Assembly (NCBI GenBank): GCA_037974335.1 | Contig: CM075760.1 | Coordinates: forward strand, 51,292,119 to 51,356,118 | Source of the DNA: Prionace glauca | Lineage: Eukaryota > Chordata > Chondrichthyes > Carcharhiniformes > Carcharhinidae | Direction of reading: 5' to 3' | Length of the DNA stretch: 64,000 bases | Part shown: in pieces, positions 9,597 to 20,079 of the stretch | How positions within the stretch are numbered: position 1 is the first letter of the stretch | How the letters are laid out: each line of letters starts with the position of its first letter | Position numbers and translations under genes: made by a program | Notes under the pieces: generated by a model | The model's database searches: none | Told to the model about the DNA's origin: nothing | What the model saw: only the letters and a program-made list of their open reading frames with translations

Positions 9597-10062
9597 TAAG
9601 ACCATAGGAAAGAAACATGAGAAATAGGAGCATGAGTAGTCCATTTAGCCCTTCGAGCCTGCCCCGCCATTCAATAAGATCATGGCTGACCTGAACTGGA
9701 TCAGTTCCACTTTCCCACTTTCTCCCCATAACCCTTAATTCCCCTGTCTGTCAGAAACCTATCTACCCGTGACTTAAATATATTTAGCGAGGTAGCTTCC
9801 ACCACTTCAATGGGCACAAAATTCCAGAGATTCACCAGCCTTTGAGTGAAGAAGTTCCTCCTCAACTCTGATCTAAACTGCACCTCTCCCCCCCTTATCT
9901 TGAGGCTGTGCCCCCTCGTACTGCTGTCCTTTCTAAGCGGGAAGAATCTCTCTCCCTCTACCCTATCCATCCCTTTCATTATCTTATACGTCTCTATAAC
10001 ATCCCCCTTCATCCTTCTAAACTCCATGACAGACCAGTTTATGAGTGAATTCACCGAGGTTC
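9597..10062 (-). mobile_element. CR1-like LINE 3' end, minus strand
   Basis: Starts with the shared tail (near-match 'ATAGGAGCATGAGTAGTCCA') and contains the coding end on the minus strand (LEFRRMKGDVIETYKIMKGM-like and RRNFFTQRLVNLWNFVPIEV). Truncated at about 10030. Confidence 0.8.
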
Positions 10063-10137
10063 TCTTCATTCTTCACTCATTCTGTCTCTGGATTTGATCA
10101 GAAAAAGGCAGAGATGAAGGTGTCTTTACACGGGTGG

Positions 10138-10212
10138 GTCACTGGGTGGCGCAGTGACTCTGTCTCTAGAGGGTCCTGAGTTCAACCACATCCCACCCAT
10201 GACTGGGGGGGA
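10138..10212 (+). mobile_element. tRNA-like SINE head remnant
   Basis: 'CACTGGGTGGCGCAGTGACT' followed by 'GGTCCTGAGTTCAACCACAT' matches the A- and B-box side of the tRNA-derived SINE head. The body of the SINE is absent. Confidence 0.5.
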
Positions 10213-10315
10213 CATGCCTATCTGGGAAAGGGGGGGAAACCGGATCATAGGGAAATGGAGCGGAGTTGATGGGTTTAGGAGAACGGAATTAAGCCAAGAC
10301 AGGGATGGTTAAATT

Positions 10316-10332
10316 TTTATTCAAAATTTATT
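10316..10332 (-). terminator. Poly(A) signals for membrane IgM transcript
   Basis: Two AATAAA hexamers on the minus strand (10327-10332 and 10316-10321) lie about 450 bp after the TM2 stop codon and are the best candidates for the end of the membrane form. Confidence 0.5.
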
Positions 10333-10778
10333 TAAAAATTCAGAGAATATTTTACAGCGAAATTTTTTTTTAAAGTTAGGAAAGTGAACATAGCGATCGA
10401 GGGTCACATTGAGAACAGGAGACATGTACAGAGAATCCGTCAATATTTGTACATCTATTACATTAACCAGAAAGAGAATACAGATCCTTAATAGAAAGAG
10501 GAATTAACAAACGTGAATAAGGAATGAGAAATTATTTATACATTAAGTTTACACTAGGGGGGAAACTATTAACCACAATAACATTATAACAAAAAAAAAC
10601 TCGTACTTTTCACACTGAAAACTGAAATAATGTCTATTGTTGCCTCAGTTACAGATCCAGAATGATAAACTGAGAGAAATTTACTGATAGATTCACCGAG
10701 AGCAGATATTGTATTGGAGCCATACACAGATCTTTATAATCAGCTGAGGGAAATCTGCAGCGTCCAAAATTCAACCCA

Positions 10779-10787
10779 TCATTTGAT
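10779..10787 (-). CDS. IGHM: IgM membrane exon 2 (TM2), coding part
   Basis: After the acceptor TTTATTTTACAG (ending at 10788) the coding part is ATC AAA TGA, residues Ile-Lys and stop. Joined to TM1 it gives the very short cytoplasmic tail V-K-I-K that is typical of IgM heavy chains in all jawed vertebrates. The short tail has no signalling motif, so the receptor must signal through its CD79 partners. The rest of the exon is 3' UTR down to about 10.3 kb. Confidence 0.85.
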   Translation of the reverse strand: MK

Positions 10788-10921
10788 CTGTAAAATAAAG
10801 AGGCAATATTGAAGCAGATGTTTCTGATGCGGGACATTAATGTTTTTAATCAGTGAAACAATGAGAGATTTTTCAAATCCATTCTGCCAGTTTGAAATGT
10901 GAATGGATTGAATCATCTCAC

Positions 10922-11049
10922 CTTCACCAGAGTGACGGCAGTGCTGTAGAAAATGCTCAGGAAGAACAGGACGATGAATGTGGAAGCGGTTGTCCAGATG
11001 TTGCTGTTATCATCCTCACTGTCTTCAATCCAGATGCGGTCGGTGGGGT
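10922..11049 (-). CDS. IGHM: IgM membrane exon 1 (TM1)
   Basis: A 128-bp exon between acceptor CCCCCTAG and donor AAG|GTGAGA. It enters in phase 1 and leaves in phase 0. It encodes an acidic linker (DPTDRIWIEDSEDDNSN), then a hydrophobic helix (IWTTASTFIVLFFLSIFYST, then AVTLVK) with the polar Ser/Thr/Tyr residues expected for pairing with CD79. It is reached by splicing from the cryptic donor inside CH4 at 14503, which deletes the secretory tail. No lesion is seen. Confidence 0.93.
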
Positions 11050-11617
11050 CTAGGGGGCGGAGACCAGGAAATGGAATTAGATTACTTTATTTATCCAGGG
11101 AATCTCATTGTTTTCTTTTCCCTGTTCTCCTTTATAAACTGTTCATTCATTCTCATGTCTCATTTTCAATGTATATCTCCTGTTAAATTCAGGACACTCA
11201 GTAACAGATCTCCATAACTATTTTCACATCTGATCCTTATTGGTATTCCTTGGAGAGTCCATGTCAGAAAGCACTGAAGGTGTTTTCTTGATAATCAGTT
11301 CATTTTGAACTATTTGCCACTAACCCTTATTGAAGAATGTTCTGACTGATCTGGAGGAACATTCCCCTGTCAATGATTGTTTCCACAGATGGTGACTGAT
11401 CTGTAAACTGTGAATGCTGCTGTTTAAGATCTGGGATGTAATTTCCAATCTTTGCTTATTTACAGTGGAAATGTTTAGTAAATCATGAGCTTAACTCAGT
11501 TTCTCAACGTGTTTGGCGGTGTTTTGAGAATTGGGATAGTCATCGGTGTGTATGTCCATTCAAATTCACATTTAAATTTTACTTTCATCATTCACCTGCC
11601 GTTTGTATTAAAGATTG

Positions 11618-11756
11618 TATGTGTGTGTGTGTGTGCGCGTCTGTGTGTGTGTGTGTCTGTGAGTCTGTGTGTGTGTGTGTGTGTGTGCGTCAGTGCGTGT
11701 GTGTGTGTGTGTCTGTGAGTCTGTGTGTGTGTGTGTGTGTGTGTGAATGTGTGTGT
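11618..11756. repeat. (GT)n microsatellite
   Basis: Alternating GT broken by CT and CG steps in two blocks about 70 bp long. Frames read through it are artefacts. Confidence 0.95.
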
Positions 11757-12417
11757 GTGAACACTTCCTGAGCTGCATTAATTTTTGGTCCTGAGTTAAT
11801 CTGTGTGTATGAGGGATAATGAACATGTTCATTTGCCTGTGTTTGTTGATTTGTGTAGTTGTGTGTCTGTGTGTATAATTTATTCTTCAGATATTGTGGA
11901 TATATGACTATTATTGTGTGAAGTCTCTGTATATTTATTAATGCCACTCTTAACGTGTGCACGTGTTTCTGCCTGTTTCAATGTGTTAATTTGTGTCACT
12001 CGAATAATGTTTCCTTCTCTTTCTGTGTGTGTCTGTTCCTCCGTGCGTTTGTGTGTGTATCTGTTGACATATTAGTGCATGTAAATTCGTGTTGGTAGTT
12101 ATTTATAACAATGTGTCAGTGTATGGCTGTGTTTCCATGTGTAGTATTGTGTGCTGTGGTGTTCTGTTCTGAAGGAGCGTGTGAATGTTTGCATCCACAT
12201 GTTTGTGTGAAAATATTTTGCTCTCTGTTCCTCTATATGCAGTGTGTTAATATTGTTATATCTATTTCCCTGCATAAGTGATAATGTGTATAACATTGTG
12301 GGTCTCTATATCTGTATTCATTTCAGCGTGAACGTGTGAGAACATGCATTTGTTTGAGTGTGTGCATCTATTTGTGTATGTTTTGGATCTGCATAAATGT
12401 TATCTGTCCGTATTGTG

Positions 12418-13316
12418 TGTATGCATGTACGTGTTTGTGTTTGTGTCCGTGTTCCTAGTCCGTATGTTTAGGTAAGTGTGTACTTGTGTGTTTGTGTGTG
12501 TTTCTGCGGGCGTTTGTACATATTTGATAATTTGTGTGCATGTTTTGTTTTGTGCCTTCTTGTACAAGTCCGTGCCTGTGTGTGCAGGTGTGGGTGTATG
12601 CCCCCTTGTGCATGCATGTGTGCGTGTATATGTGTGTGCGTGTGTGTGTGTGTGTGCGTGTGTGTGCATGGTGCGTATGGGACAGAGAGAGAACGAGAGA
12701 GAAAGAGAGAGTATTTGTGTATGCACGCATTTTTGTTTGTATATGTATAGTCCATTAGTGTATTCGAGGGAGCGTGCTTGTTTGAGTTCGTTTGTGCGTA
12801 TATTGTGTGTTCTTCTGATCCGTGTATGTGCATTTGTATTTATGAATGTATCTGTGTTTTTGTTGTGTATGTATTTGTGCGTATTGTGTATTTGTGAGAT
12901 TCTGTGTCTGTATTTGAATGTGCCTGTCTATATTTCTGTGTGTGGGACTATGTGTATGCGTTTGTGTGTTATATTAACATTCTGTATTCGTGTGCATATG
13001 TATGAGTATGTGTATTTGTGCAATTGTGTCCACGTTTCTGTGTGTGCGTGTGTGTGTGTATGTATGTGAGTGTGTAGTGTGTCTGTATGTGTGAATGTGT
13101 GTGTGTATGTGTGTGTGAGTGTGTGAGTGTGTGTATGTGTGTATGAGTGTGTAGTGTGTGTATGTATGTGTGTGTGTGTGAGTGTGTAGTGTGTGTAGTG
13201 TGTGTAGTGTGTGTAGTGTGTGTAGTGTGTGTATGTGTGTGTGAGTGTGTGTATGTGTGTGTGAGTGTGTGTGTGAGTGTGTGTGTGAGTGTGGGTGTGG
13301 ACGCCTATGTATGTAT
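12418..13316. repeat. Degenerate GT-rich tract, 0.9 kb
   Basis: A long GT-rich stretch ranging from loosely GT-rich (12.4-12.6 kb) to nearly pure, with higher-order blocks such as TGTGTAGTGTG repeated at 13186-13230. Apparent long open frames on both strands (Cys/Val or Thr/His rich) are low-complexity shadows. It can form Z-DNA in vitro; any role is unknown. Confidence 0.95.
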
Positions 13317-14399
13317 GTATAATTGTGACAGTTTTGGGCAGCATTATCAGTGTGTGTATTTTTTTAACTGTTGCTCCAAGTTTCACCGACCATAGTGAAG
13401 TGAATATGATCTAGACAACCCGAATAATGGAACATATTTTCAATGCTTTGCTGGAGAAATGTATTTTATGTGAGGGGCACGGTGATATCAGGAGAGAGAA
13501 TGAAATAATTCATTGATGTATCTCAGAGAGCTCAGGGACAGAACAGTTAAAACCCGGGGAGGAATCTATGACTTGTTTAAATTTGTATTCTGGGAAATCA
13601 ATGCCAGCACATGGTTAACAGGAACAAGAGTGTTGAGACATTTTAAATTATGTTGCATTGGTTTATATATATATTTCAATGATTAAGATAATGGTACTTC
13701 AAAATCTGTAGCAAGTAAACCGGAAACTAATTTGTACTGTTGGCAACTGGGTCCTTATAGTAGAGAAATGTTCCCTTCCAAACACAGGAGAGGGAGGAGA
13801 GTGAGCTCAGAGTTTCCCTCTCCCTACCCAGTGATACAATGTCACTGATGGTGCTAACCACTGAGGAAGTACACGTGAGTGGATTAAATAATGACATTCC
13901 TCCTCTTTTCATTGAGGAAGTTTTGGGACATGGATTAACTACTGCTCCTCCCCTCTCTTTGCTGGGTTAGTGGGAATCCAGGATGTTAACAACTTCACTC
14001 TCCCTCAATCCGATGGGGGGAATATTTCTCCATGTTTTTTGTGTGTGACCCTCACTTCAGTTCCCAGTGGGTGCGGTGCAGTAGCTTAAAGAGGTGGTCA
14101 ATGAGAGAAACAGGGCCCAGTGATCTAAATGTTGTGTTTGTGTGTCAGACATGTTAAAAATGTCGGAGTGTTTTCCCCTCAGCGGGAGGAAAGTCAGTGA
14201 AGATATTTTGCAGAATCCTGTAATGAATGTGCTCTACTCTATCCCTGACCCAGTGTCTATCTCCGCTGGGAGCACTGGTTCAACAATGTTGGGTCCGAGA
14301 CATGAAAATATCTGACTCAAAATCAAAGATATGGAAGTAAAACTGAAAAACAACCAATTAAACAATTGGGTATTTCATTGATTGTTAGAGGAAAATGTT

Positions 14400-14414
14400 T
14401 TTATTCTTTTTATT
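14400..14414 (-). terminator. Poly(A) signals for secreted IgM transcript
   Basis: Two AATAAA hexamers on the minus strand (14409-14414 and 14400-14405) begin only 28 bp beyond the secreted stop codon at 14442. This is the expected place for the secreted-form poly(A) signal. Confidence 0.75.
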
Positions 14415-14441
14415 GTAGTTTTTAATGTAACCGAGTGATTC

Positions 14442-14833
14442 TCATTGACATGAATTAACCGTGTCCATCAGTGCAAGGGAAATGTTCACAAAACTGGGTT
14501 TACCGCTGGATTTGTCAACTGTTCTGTTGATGATCTTCAAGGGGATGGCTTCATGTCCCACCACACAGGAGTAAGAAGCGCCGCTGGACCATTCCTCTGC
14601 TGCAATGGATAACAGGCTGTACATGAAGAAGGAGCTATCGCCGTTCTCCGCCACCACCTCGGTGTTCCTATAGTTCCCGGGATTCACCGGCTTGTCATTG
14701 ACGGTCCACTTGACGAAGATCTCTCGGGGGGAGAAACCTCTCACTAAGCAGCTGAGGGAGACGAAACTCTGAGCGGAGACGTCTTCTGCCGAGGGCAGGA
14801 GGACAGAGACGACCGGTTCCCGCGGATTTGGAT
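14442..14833 (-). CDS. IGHM: IgM CH4 exon with secretory tail
   Basis: Exon after acceptor TTTTCTGCAG, entering in phase 1. It encodes one C1-set Ig domain (first Cys in [20 protein letters not shown], core Trp in VKWTVND, second Cys in [12 protein letters not shown]) followed by the mu tailpiece [20 protein letters not shown] and stop. The tailpiece has the N-glycosylation site NIS and the penultimate Cys needed for polymer formation. Inside the exon AGCG|GTAAACC (cut after 14504) is the conserved cryptic donor used for the membrane form, again in phase 1. The tailpiece and the four-domain layout identify the chain as IgM rather than IgW or IgNAR. No lesion is seen. Confidence 0.95.
14502..14505 (-). 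promoter_or_regulatory. Cryptic 5' splice site for membrane IgM
   Basis: The sequence AGCG|GTAAACCCAG inside CH4 matches the internal donor used in mammalian mu genes (GGTAAACCC). Using it removes the secretory tail and joins CH4 to TM1 in frame. Confidence 0.85.
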
Positions 14834-15301
14834 CTGCAGAAAATATACAATAAATGTCAATAAACTGGAGAATTCTGGAGACAATGAAACCACAGGTTAA
14901 ATCTCAGGAAAATGTGCTTCGCTTCTGATTTTAACTCTTCCCATTTTTGATTTGCAGCTTGGAGGGGAGGTGAACACAATTCTTTTCTCAAATAACTCAG
15001 GAGGGGGCGGAGTGGAAAGATTCAGAAAGTTTACAGCACAGAATCAGGCCATTCGGCCCAACTGATCTACTTTCCTTTTTGGTTTTCTGGTTTTTGATGC
15101 TCCACATCAGGCTCCTCCCTTCTTCTTCAATCTAAACCCAATAACATCGCCTTCAGTTCACTTTTCATTCATCAACACATCAAACTCCCCAGAAAAATAT
15201 CAATCGGCCCAGAGTCGTTTAGTTCAGGGGAGAACATTAATGCACTGAATACTAACTATTGAGTAGTACACTTTCACTGGAGATAGACACAGTGATGCAT
15301 T

Positions 15302-16020
15302 TACATAGAAACATAGAACAGTACAGCACAGTACAGGCCCTTTGGCCCTCAATGTTGTGCCGAGCTATGTCCGAACCCAAGATCAAGCTCTCCCACTCCC
15401 TATCATTCTGGTGTGCTCCATGTATCTATCCAATAACCGCTTGAAAGTTCCTAAAGTGTCTGACTCCACTATCACAGCAGGCAGTGCATTCCACACCGTA
15501 ACCACACTCTGAGTAAAGAATCTACCTCGGACATCCCTCCTGTATCTCCCACCATGAACCTTATAGTAATGCCCCCCTAGTAACCCGAGGAAATAGTCTC
15601 TGAACATCCACTCTATCAATCCCCCTCACCATCTTATAAACCTCTATTTAGTCGTCTTTTATCCTCCTCTGTTCGAAAGAGGAAAGCCCCAGCTCCCTCA
15701 ACCTTTCCTCATAAGACCTGCCCTCCAAACCAGGCAGCATCCTGCTAAATCTCCTCTGCACTCCCTCCAATGCTTCCACATCCTCCTTATAGTGAGGTGA
15801 TTAGAACTGCACACAATATTCCAAATGTGGTCTCACCAAGGCTCTGTGCAATTGCAGTATAACCCCACGGCTCTTAAACTCTAACCCCCTGTTAATAAAC
15901 ACTAACACACTTTAAGCCTTCTTCACGGCTCTATCCACTTTAGTGGCAATCTTCAGAGATCTGTGGATATGAACCCCGGGATCTCCCTGTTCCTCCACAT
16001 TGCTCAGAACCCTGCTGTTG
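15302..16020 (-). mobile_element. LINE 3' end in the CH3-CH4 intron
   Basis: About 720 bp of a 5'-truncated LINE lying in the same direction as the IgM gene. The tail at the low-coordinate end is 'ACATAGAACAGTACAGCACA'. On the minus strand the coding end includes RDVRGRFFTQSVVTVWNALP and FKRLLDRYMEHTRMIG-like phrases. Its 5' edge is only about 35 bp from the CH3 splice donor. The family differs from the 'CATAAGAAATAGGAG' LINE found elsewhere in the window. Confidence 0.8.
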
Positions 16021-16054
16021 ACCCTATATTTATTGCTTCAATCTCTCAGCTCAC

Positions 16055-16363
16055 CTGTTTCCTTGTGGATAGATGTTCTTAGAGGAGTCGGCAGATCCTG
16101 ATGGCTCACCACGCACTCAAACACAGCCGCACTCAGCCAGGCTTGTGTGGAGATGCTTAATTTGCTGATCACGCTGTCACGATCCGCTCCGGGCTTTTCG
16201 GCAATCTCTGATTTCAAATACTTCCTGTCTCGGATCCAGGACACGTTAACTCCATCAGGAGCATGAGAAATGATGCAGGTTAAGGTCACGGTCGCCTCCA
16301 GTAAGACCTGTTCTATTGGTGGTGGCTGTATCTTCACTGTGGTATCAAGGCACAGGGGAGGAT
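16055..16363 (-). CDS. IGHM: IgM CH3 exon
   Basis: A 309-bp exon (acceptor ATTCACAG, donor ACAG|GTGAGC), phase 1 on both sides. It encodes a C1-set domain with the core Cys pair ([20 protein letters not shown] ... [18 protein letters not shown]) and the core Trp. The stretch [20 protein letters not shown] is the CH3 signature of shark mu chains as I know it. An additional Cys near the N-terminus (DPPLCLDTT) is a candidate for an inter-chain bond. Intact, with normal splice sites. Confidence 0.93.
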
Positions 16364-17279
16364 CTGTGAATGAGAAATGAAAATGAGCCCTAGTTCCCCT
16401 TCAGAAGCAGGACAGCAGTCTTCAGCCTGAAGGAGACAAAGTCGCCTTCAATATATCAATCTCTAACTCTCGCCTTTCACCTTCCATGGCGAATGGGAAG
16501 CCAGCTTGCTGTATGGAATTATTCCCTGTATTAAATATTGGAGCAGCGGTAACATTTCCATGAATCAGAATTGGAGAATTCCCAAACAAACACACCATCC
16601 TGATCTCAGGGAAAAAGTACTGGCCGTTGGTTTATAAATAGGGTGGATGCACTTTCTAATATTTTACCCCTGTGCTATGACCTATGAAACATTCTCACAC
16701 CTACTGTCTCTCCGAAGTTTACCAGCTGTCTCAGGAACAAGCTGACATCAAGGCCACCTCACTCACTATATTGCTTCAAACCGAAAGGGGGCACTCTTTT
16801 AAGGGGAGGCAGTGGCATATGGTGTTGTCAATGGACTTATAACCTAGGGCAAGACTCTGGGGACACAGATTCGAATCCCATCATTGCAAATGTGAAATTT
16901 GAATTTTGTAAAAATCTATAATTTAAAGTTGAAATGGTTCTCATGAAGCGATTGCTGTAAAACCCCTCCTAGTTCACAAATGTTCCTTACCAAAATCAAC
17001 CTGCTGTCTTTATCTGGCCTGGCATGCATGTGACTCCAAATTCACAGCAACGTGAGTGACACTTCAGTGCCCTCAGGTTTGGGAAATAAATGCACATCTC
17101 AGGAAGGGATAACAAAAAATTGTTTTTCTGATGAAATTCTGAATGAGATATTGTCCTAATGCAGCAAACTACAGGACAATAACTCACAAGTTGTTCTATG
17201 CTTTGTACCAACTTTAATAGATCCCTAATTCTGATTAACATCAGAATGATAAGTGTTGTCCTGTGTTTGAGTATCTTAC

Positions 17280-17594
17280 CCTGAGATGCGCTGATGTTCA
17301 GACTCTGAATGTGTCCTTGATGAGTGACCTGGCAGGTATAGACCGCTTTGCTGAACCATTCCCCAGCGGAGACTGTCAGCCGACTGCTGGCCGAGAAGTT
17401 CCCGTTCAATCGACAGGGGGGAGAGGTGACAATTCCTGAATGCGTGGGTTCCCCATTCTTCAGCCAACTCACTTCCATTGACCCTGGCTGGAAATCGATG
17501 ATTGAACAGACGATGATTGCGAATTTCCTGTGTGAGATTTCTTCACTGGAACTCACGGTGAGGATAAGAGTTGGATGGATCACATGCTGAGGGC
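17280..17594 (-). CDS. IGHM: IgM CH2 exon
   Basis: A 315-bp exon (acceptor CCCTGAAG, donor TCAGG|GTAAGA), phase 1 on both sides. It encodes [20 protein letters not shown], then core Cys ([20 protein letters not shown] with the core Trp), and [20 protein letters not shown]. Two N-glycosylation motifs are visible: NFS, and NIS near the end. An extra Cys (SPPCRLNG) sits between the core pair. An alternative acceptor six bases further in (CTCAG) would shift the frame, so the earlier AG is used. The LINE fragment of the CH1-CH2 intron begins just beyond the acceptor. Confidence 0.92.
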
Positions 17595-17599
17595 CTTCA

Positions 17600-17876
17600 G
17601 GGAAAAAAAAAACAGATCAGTCATTTCCTGCAGAAGATGTGGATCAATTAAACTTTTGTCAACTGAGGGTAGTAAGGGCTTGGAAAGCCCTGTCTGCAGC
17701 ATTGTGGACTCGCCAACTTTAAGGGCGTTCAAATGGTCAGTGGATAGTCATATGGATAATATTGGAATAGTTTAGGTTAGAGGGTCATGAGATTGGTTCC
17801 ACTGGTCGGCGCAACATCGAGAGCCGAATGGCCTGTACTGCGCTGTAATGTTCTATGTTCTATGTTCTAACTCATT
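17600..17876 (+). mobile_element. LINE 3' end fragment in the CH1-CH2 intron
   Basis: Plus-strand fragment ending in the module 'GGCGCAACATCGAGAGCCGA', 'GCCTGTACTGCGCTGTAATG' and three TTCTATG repeats. It lies antisense to the IgM gene and almost touches the CH2 acceptor. Confidence 0.75.
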
Positions 17877-18005
17877 TGCAGTCAATAGACACTAACTGGA
17901 CCAATCCAGAGAGCCGAATGATGCACATCTATTTAACTGAGTTATAACCAAGGCCCTACATGTTAACCACAGTGTTTCTGTTTCACACAAGCTCCAAACA
18001 CTTAC

Positions 18006-18299
18006 ATGGTATTTCAATGCTCTTGGCTGTGTTGATGTGTCGAACCTCACAGTCAATTCTGGGACAATCTCCCGCTGAGTCGCTGATGGTTAACTGGCTG
18101 CTCAGGGTGTAGGTTCCTTTCGTGTTTCTCACTGATGGGTAAGTCTTACTCAGGACCGTTTGCCCATTTTTCTTCCAGGTCAGTTTGGAAACATCTGGAG
18201 AGTAATCCATCGCCAAACATCCGAAGGTGATGGAGCCGTCGGAGTTCTGTTGCTGACAGGGGGAGACCAGGCCATACAGAGTGGGCGCAGACGGTGTCG
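18006..18299 (-). CDS. IGHM: IgM CH1 exon
   Basis: A 294-bp exon (acceptor TTCTTTCCCAG, donor ACCAT|GTAAGT), phase 1 on both sides. It encodes TPSAPTLYGLVSPCQQQNSD, where the Cys is the expected partner for the light chain, then SITFGCLAMDYSPDVSKLTW (core Cys and Trp), the typical YPSVRNTKGTYTLSSQLTIS strand, and the second core Cys in RIDCEVRH. An additional Cys (SAGDCPRID) stands five residues before the second core Cys. LYGLVSP and LAMDYSP are phrases I know from shark mu CH1. It pairs with a light-chain constant domain in the secreted antibody and B-cell receptor. Confidence 0.95.
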
Positions 18300-18379
18300 C
18301 TGGGAAAGAATAGCCAATTGAACAAGTTAGACTCTTGCGTTTATTAAGTCAACAAACATATTGTTACAAATAGGTTTCT

Positions 18380-18535
18380 ATATTAGATATAGGTCTTGGT
18401 GTTAAAGGGATGAAGGGACATGGGTCGTAGGTGTGATCAGGATAGTGATGAGCTCTGACCAAAGTGAATGGCGGAGTAGGCTCCAAGGGCCGAATGGCCA
18501 ACTTCAGCTTCTATTTTCTATGTTTCTATCTCAAA
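18380..18535 (+). mobile_element. Retroposon 3' tail fragment
   Basis: 'GTGAATGGCGGAGTAGGCTC' and 'GGGCCGAATGGCCAACTTCA' followed by TTCTATG-type repeats, in the plus orientation. Confidence 0.65.
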
Positions 18536-18867
18536 CATTGATTAGAATTATGAACTTATCCCTATTTTTTCCCGATTAATTCTTTCATCCGCCTTTGAGA
18601 TGATGTTACTTCTATCATTTGAGAATTGTCACCTCTGTAGAAACTCATATCGCTGTCTCCACTTCTATCAAATTAGGAAGAAAAAAACACATTCTGTTAG
18701 TCTCACAATGACATGTCATTCATTGGATTAACAGAGAAGAGGAAAAATTTTCTCCATTATTGCAGCAACTATTTATTTCTCAACAACAGCAGTGTGTGAT
18801 GAACCGCTGTTTATTTCTCAAACAACAACACTTTGTGATGAAGAAATTCTCCCTTCATTCAGACTAT

Positions 18868-18992
18868 CCACTCACCTGATGAGGGAGCTCCAACAGCTTG
18901 TGATTCCAAATAAACCTGTTGGACTTTAAACTGGTGTTGTGAGAATCCTTACTGTGCCCACACCAACCTCGCTCCGGCATCTCCACACTAGT
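18868..18992 (+). mobile_element. Short retroposon, second copy
   Basis: Same module as the insert at 5871-6032: 'CACCTGATGAGGGAGCTCCA', 'GTGATTCCAAATAAACCTGT', 'GGTGTTGTGAGAATCCTTAC'. Confidence 0.65.
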
Positions 18993-19289
18993 TTTGGAAA
19001 TTGCCTGGGTTCAAACTGATTGGTGCCCCTTCCTCTCTCCAACTCACTGTCTCTCAATCCACAAAACGGAGATTAGTGACTTTGCTTCAAAAATACCTCC
19101 GGAATGAATACTTACTGAATGATCAGGAAACTCTAAATGTGATTATAAATTCAAATAAATCCAACACTGACTCATTGAAGGATCATACATTAATACCAAG
19201 AGTTTCCCATTTGGGCCCTGAAGTCTCCTCCATCATTCACTGAGATTACAGATAAGCCGAATGTGGTGCTAGGTCTATTCTGAACCTCC

Positions 19290-20040
19290 TCACTCTGCCC
19301 ATCCATCACCCGCTCTCTACCCATTTCCCCAGCTCTTTGCCTTTTCCCCTGGGTCTCTGCCTTTCACGGTGGCTCTTTTCCCCTTTTATCCAGCTCTCTG
19401 TATTTCCACCTGGTTCTCTACACTTTCCTCCAGCTCTGTGCCCTCTCCCCCGGCTCTCTGTTCTTTCCCTCAGCTCCCTAAGCTGCCCCTCAGCTCTCTG
19501 CCCTCTGTCCCTGCTCCCTACCCTCTTTCTCCTTTCCCCCAGCTCTCTGACCTTTCCCCCTGATTCTCCTGTCCTTTCCCCTGGGCTCTCTGCCCTGTCC
19601 CTTGGCTCTCTGCCCTTTCTCCTGCCTCCCTGCCCTTTTTCGTGCCTCCCCGCACTTTTTCCTTGTTCTCTCCCCTTTCCCTCGTCTTTCTCCCCTTTCC
19701 CCCATCTCTCTGCCCTTCCTTTCGGCTCTCTCCCCTTTCACTGGTCTCTCTGCCCTTTCCCCTTGCTCCCTGCCCTTTCCCCTCTCTCTGTTCTCTTTTC
19801 CACGGCTTTCCGCTCTGTTCCCCGGCTATGTGCCCTTTCTCCGGCTCTCGGCCCTTCCCCCAGCTCTCTGCTGTTTCCCCTGGCTCTCTGCCCTCCCCCC
19901 ACCCCGGCTATCTGCCATTTCCCTCGCCTCCTGTTCTCCCCTGACTCTTTGCCATTGTCCCTGTCCCCGAGCCCCCAGCGATTCCCTCCAGCTCTCTGCA
20001 CTCCCAGGGCAGCTCCCACCTTTGAACACCAAACTGCCGC
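19290..20040 (-). repeat. Switch-like G/A-rich tract with AGCT motifs
   Basis: The plus strand is almost pure pyrimidine, so the IgM coding strand is G/A-rich. Its loose 25-30 bp unit reads close to CAGAGAGCTGGGGGAAAGGG on the coding strand. I count ten AGCT tetramers (19331, 19392, 19432, 19472, 19481, 19492, 19541, 19862, 19990, 20011). The position, about 1 kb upstream of CH1 inside the J-C intron, and the GAGCTGGGG-like core are those of a tetrapod mu switch region. The long open frames read through it are low-complexity artefacts. Function is inferred only. Confidence 0.7.
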
Positions 20041-20079
20041 TTGAGATCTTTCTTCTCTCTCGTTGCAGACCCTCACCAC

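Larger units (their letters stand above)
11050..14399 (-). other. CH4-TM1 intron with GT-rich microsatellites
   Basis: The 3.4-kb interval between the secreted poly(A) site and TM1. Two large GT-type microsatellites (11618-11756 and 12418-13316) take up much of it; the rest is AT-rich without coding signs. A retained poly(A)-poor, long intron here is normal for mu genes and lets membrane and secreted forms compete. Confidence 0.6.

Noticed and set aside
11485-13395. Several open frames of 70-200 codons on both strands rich in Cys/Val or Thr/His
   Set aside because: They are reading frames through (GT)n repeats and have no domain or start context. The same holds for 57720-58324.
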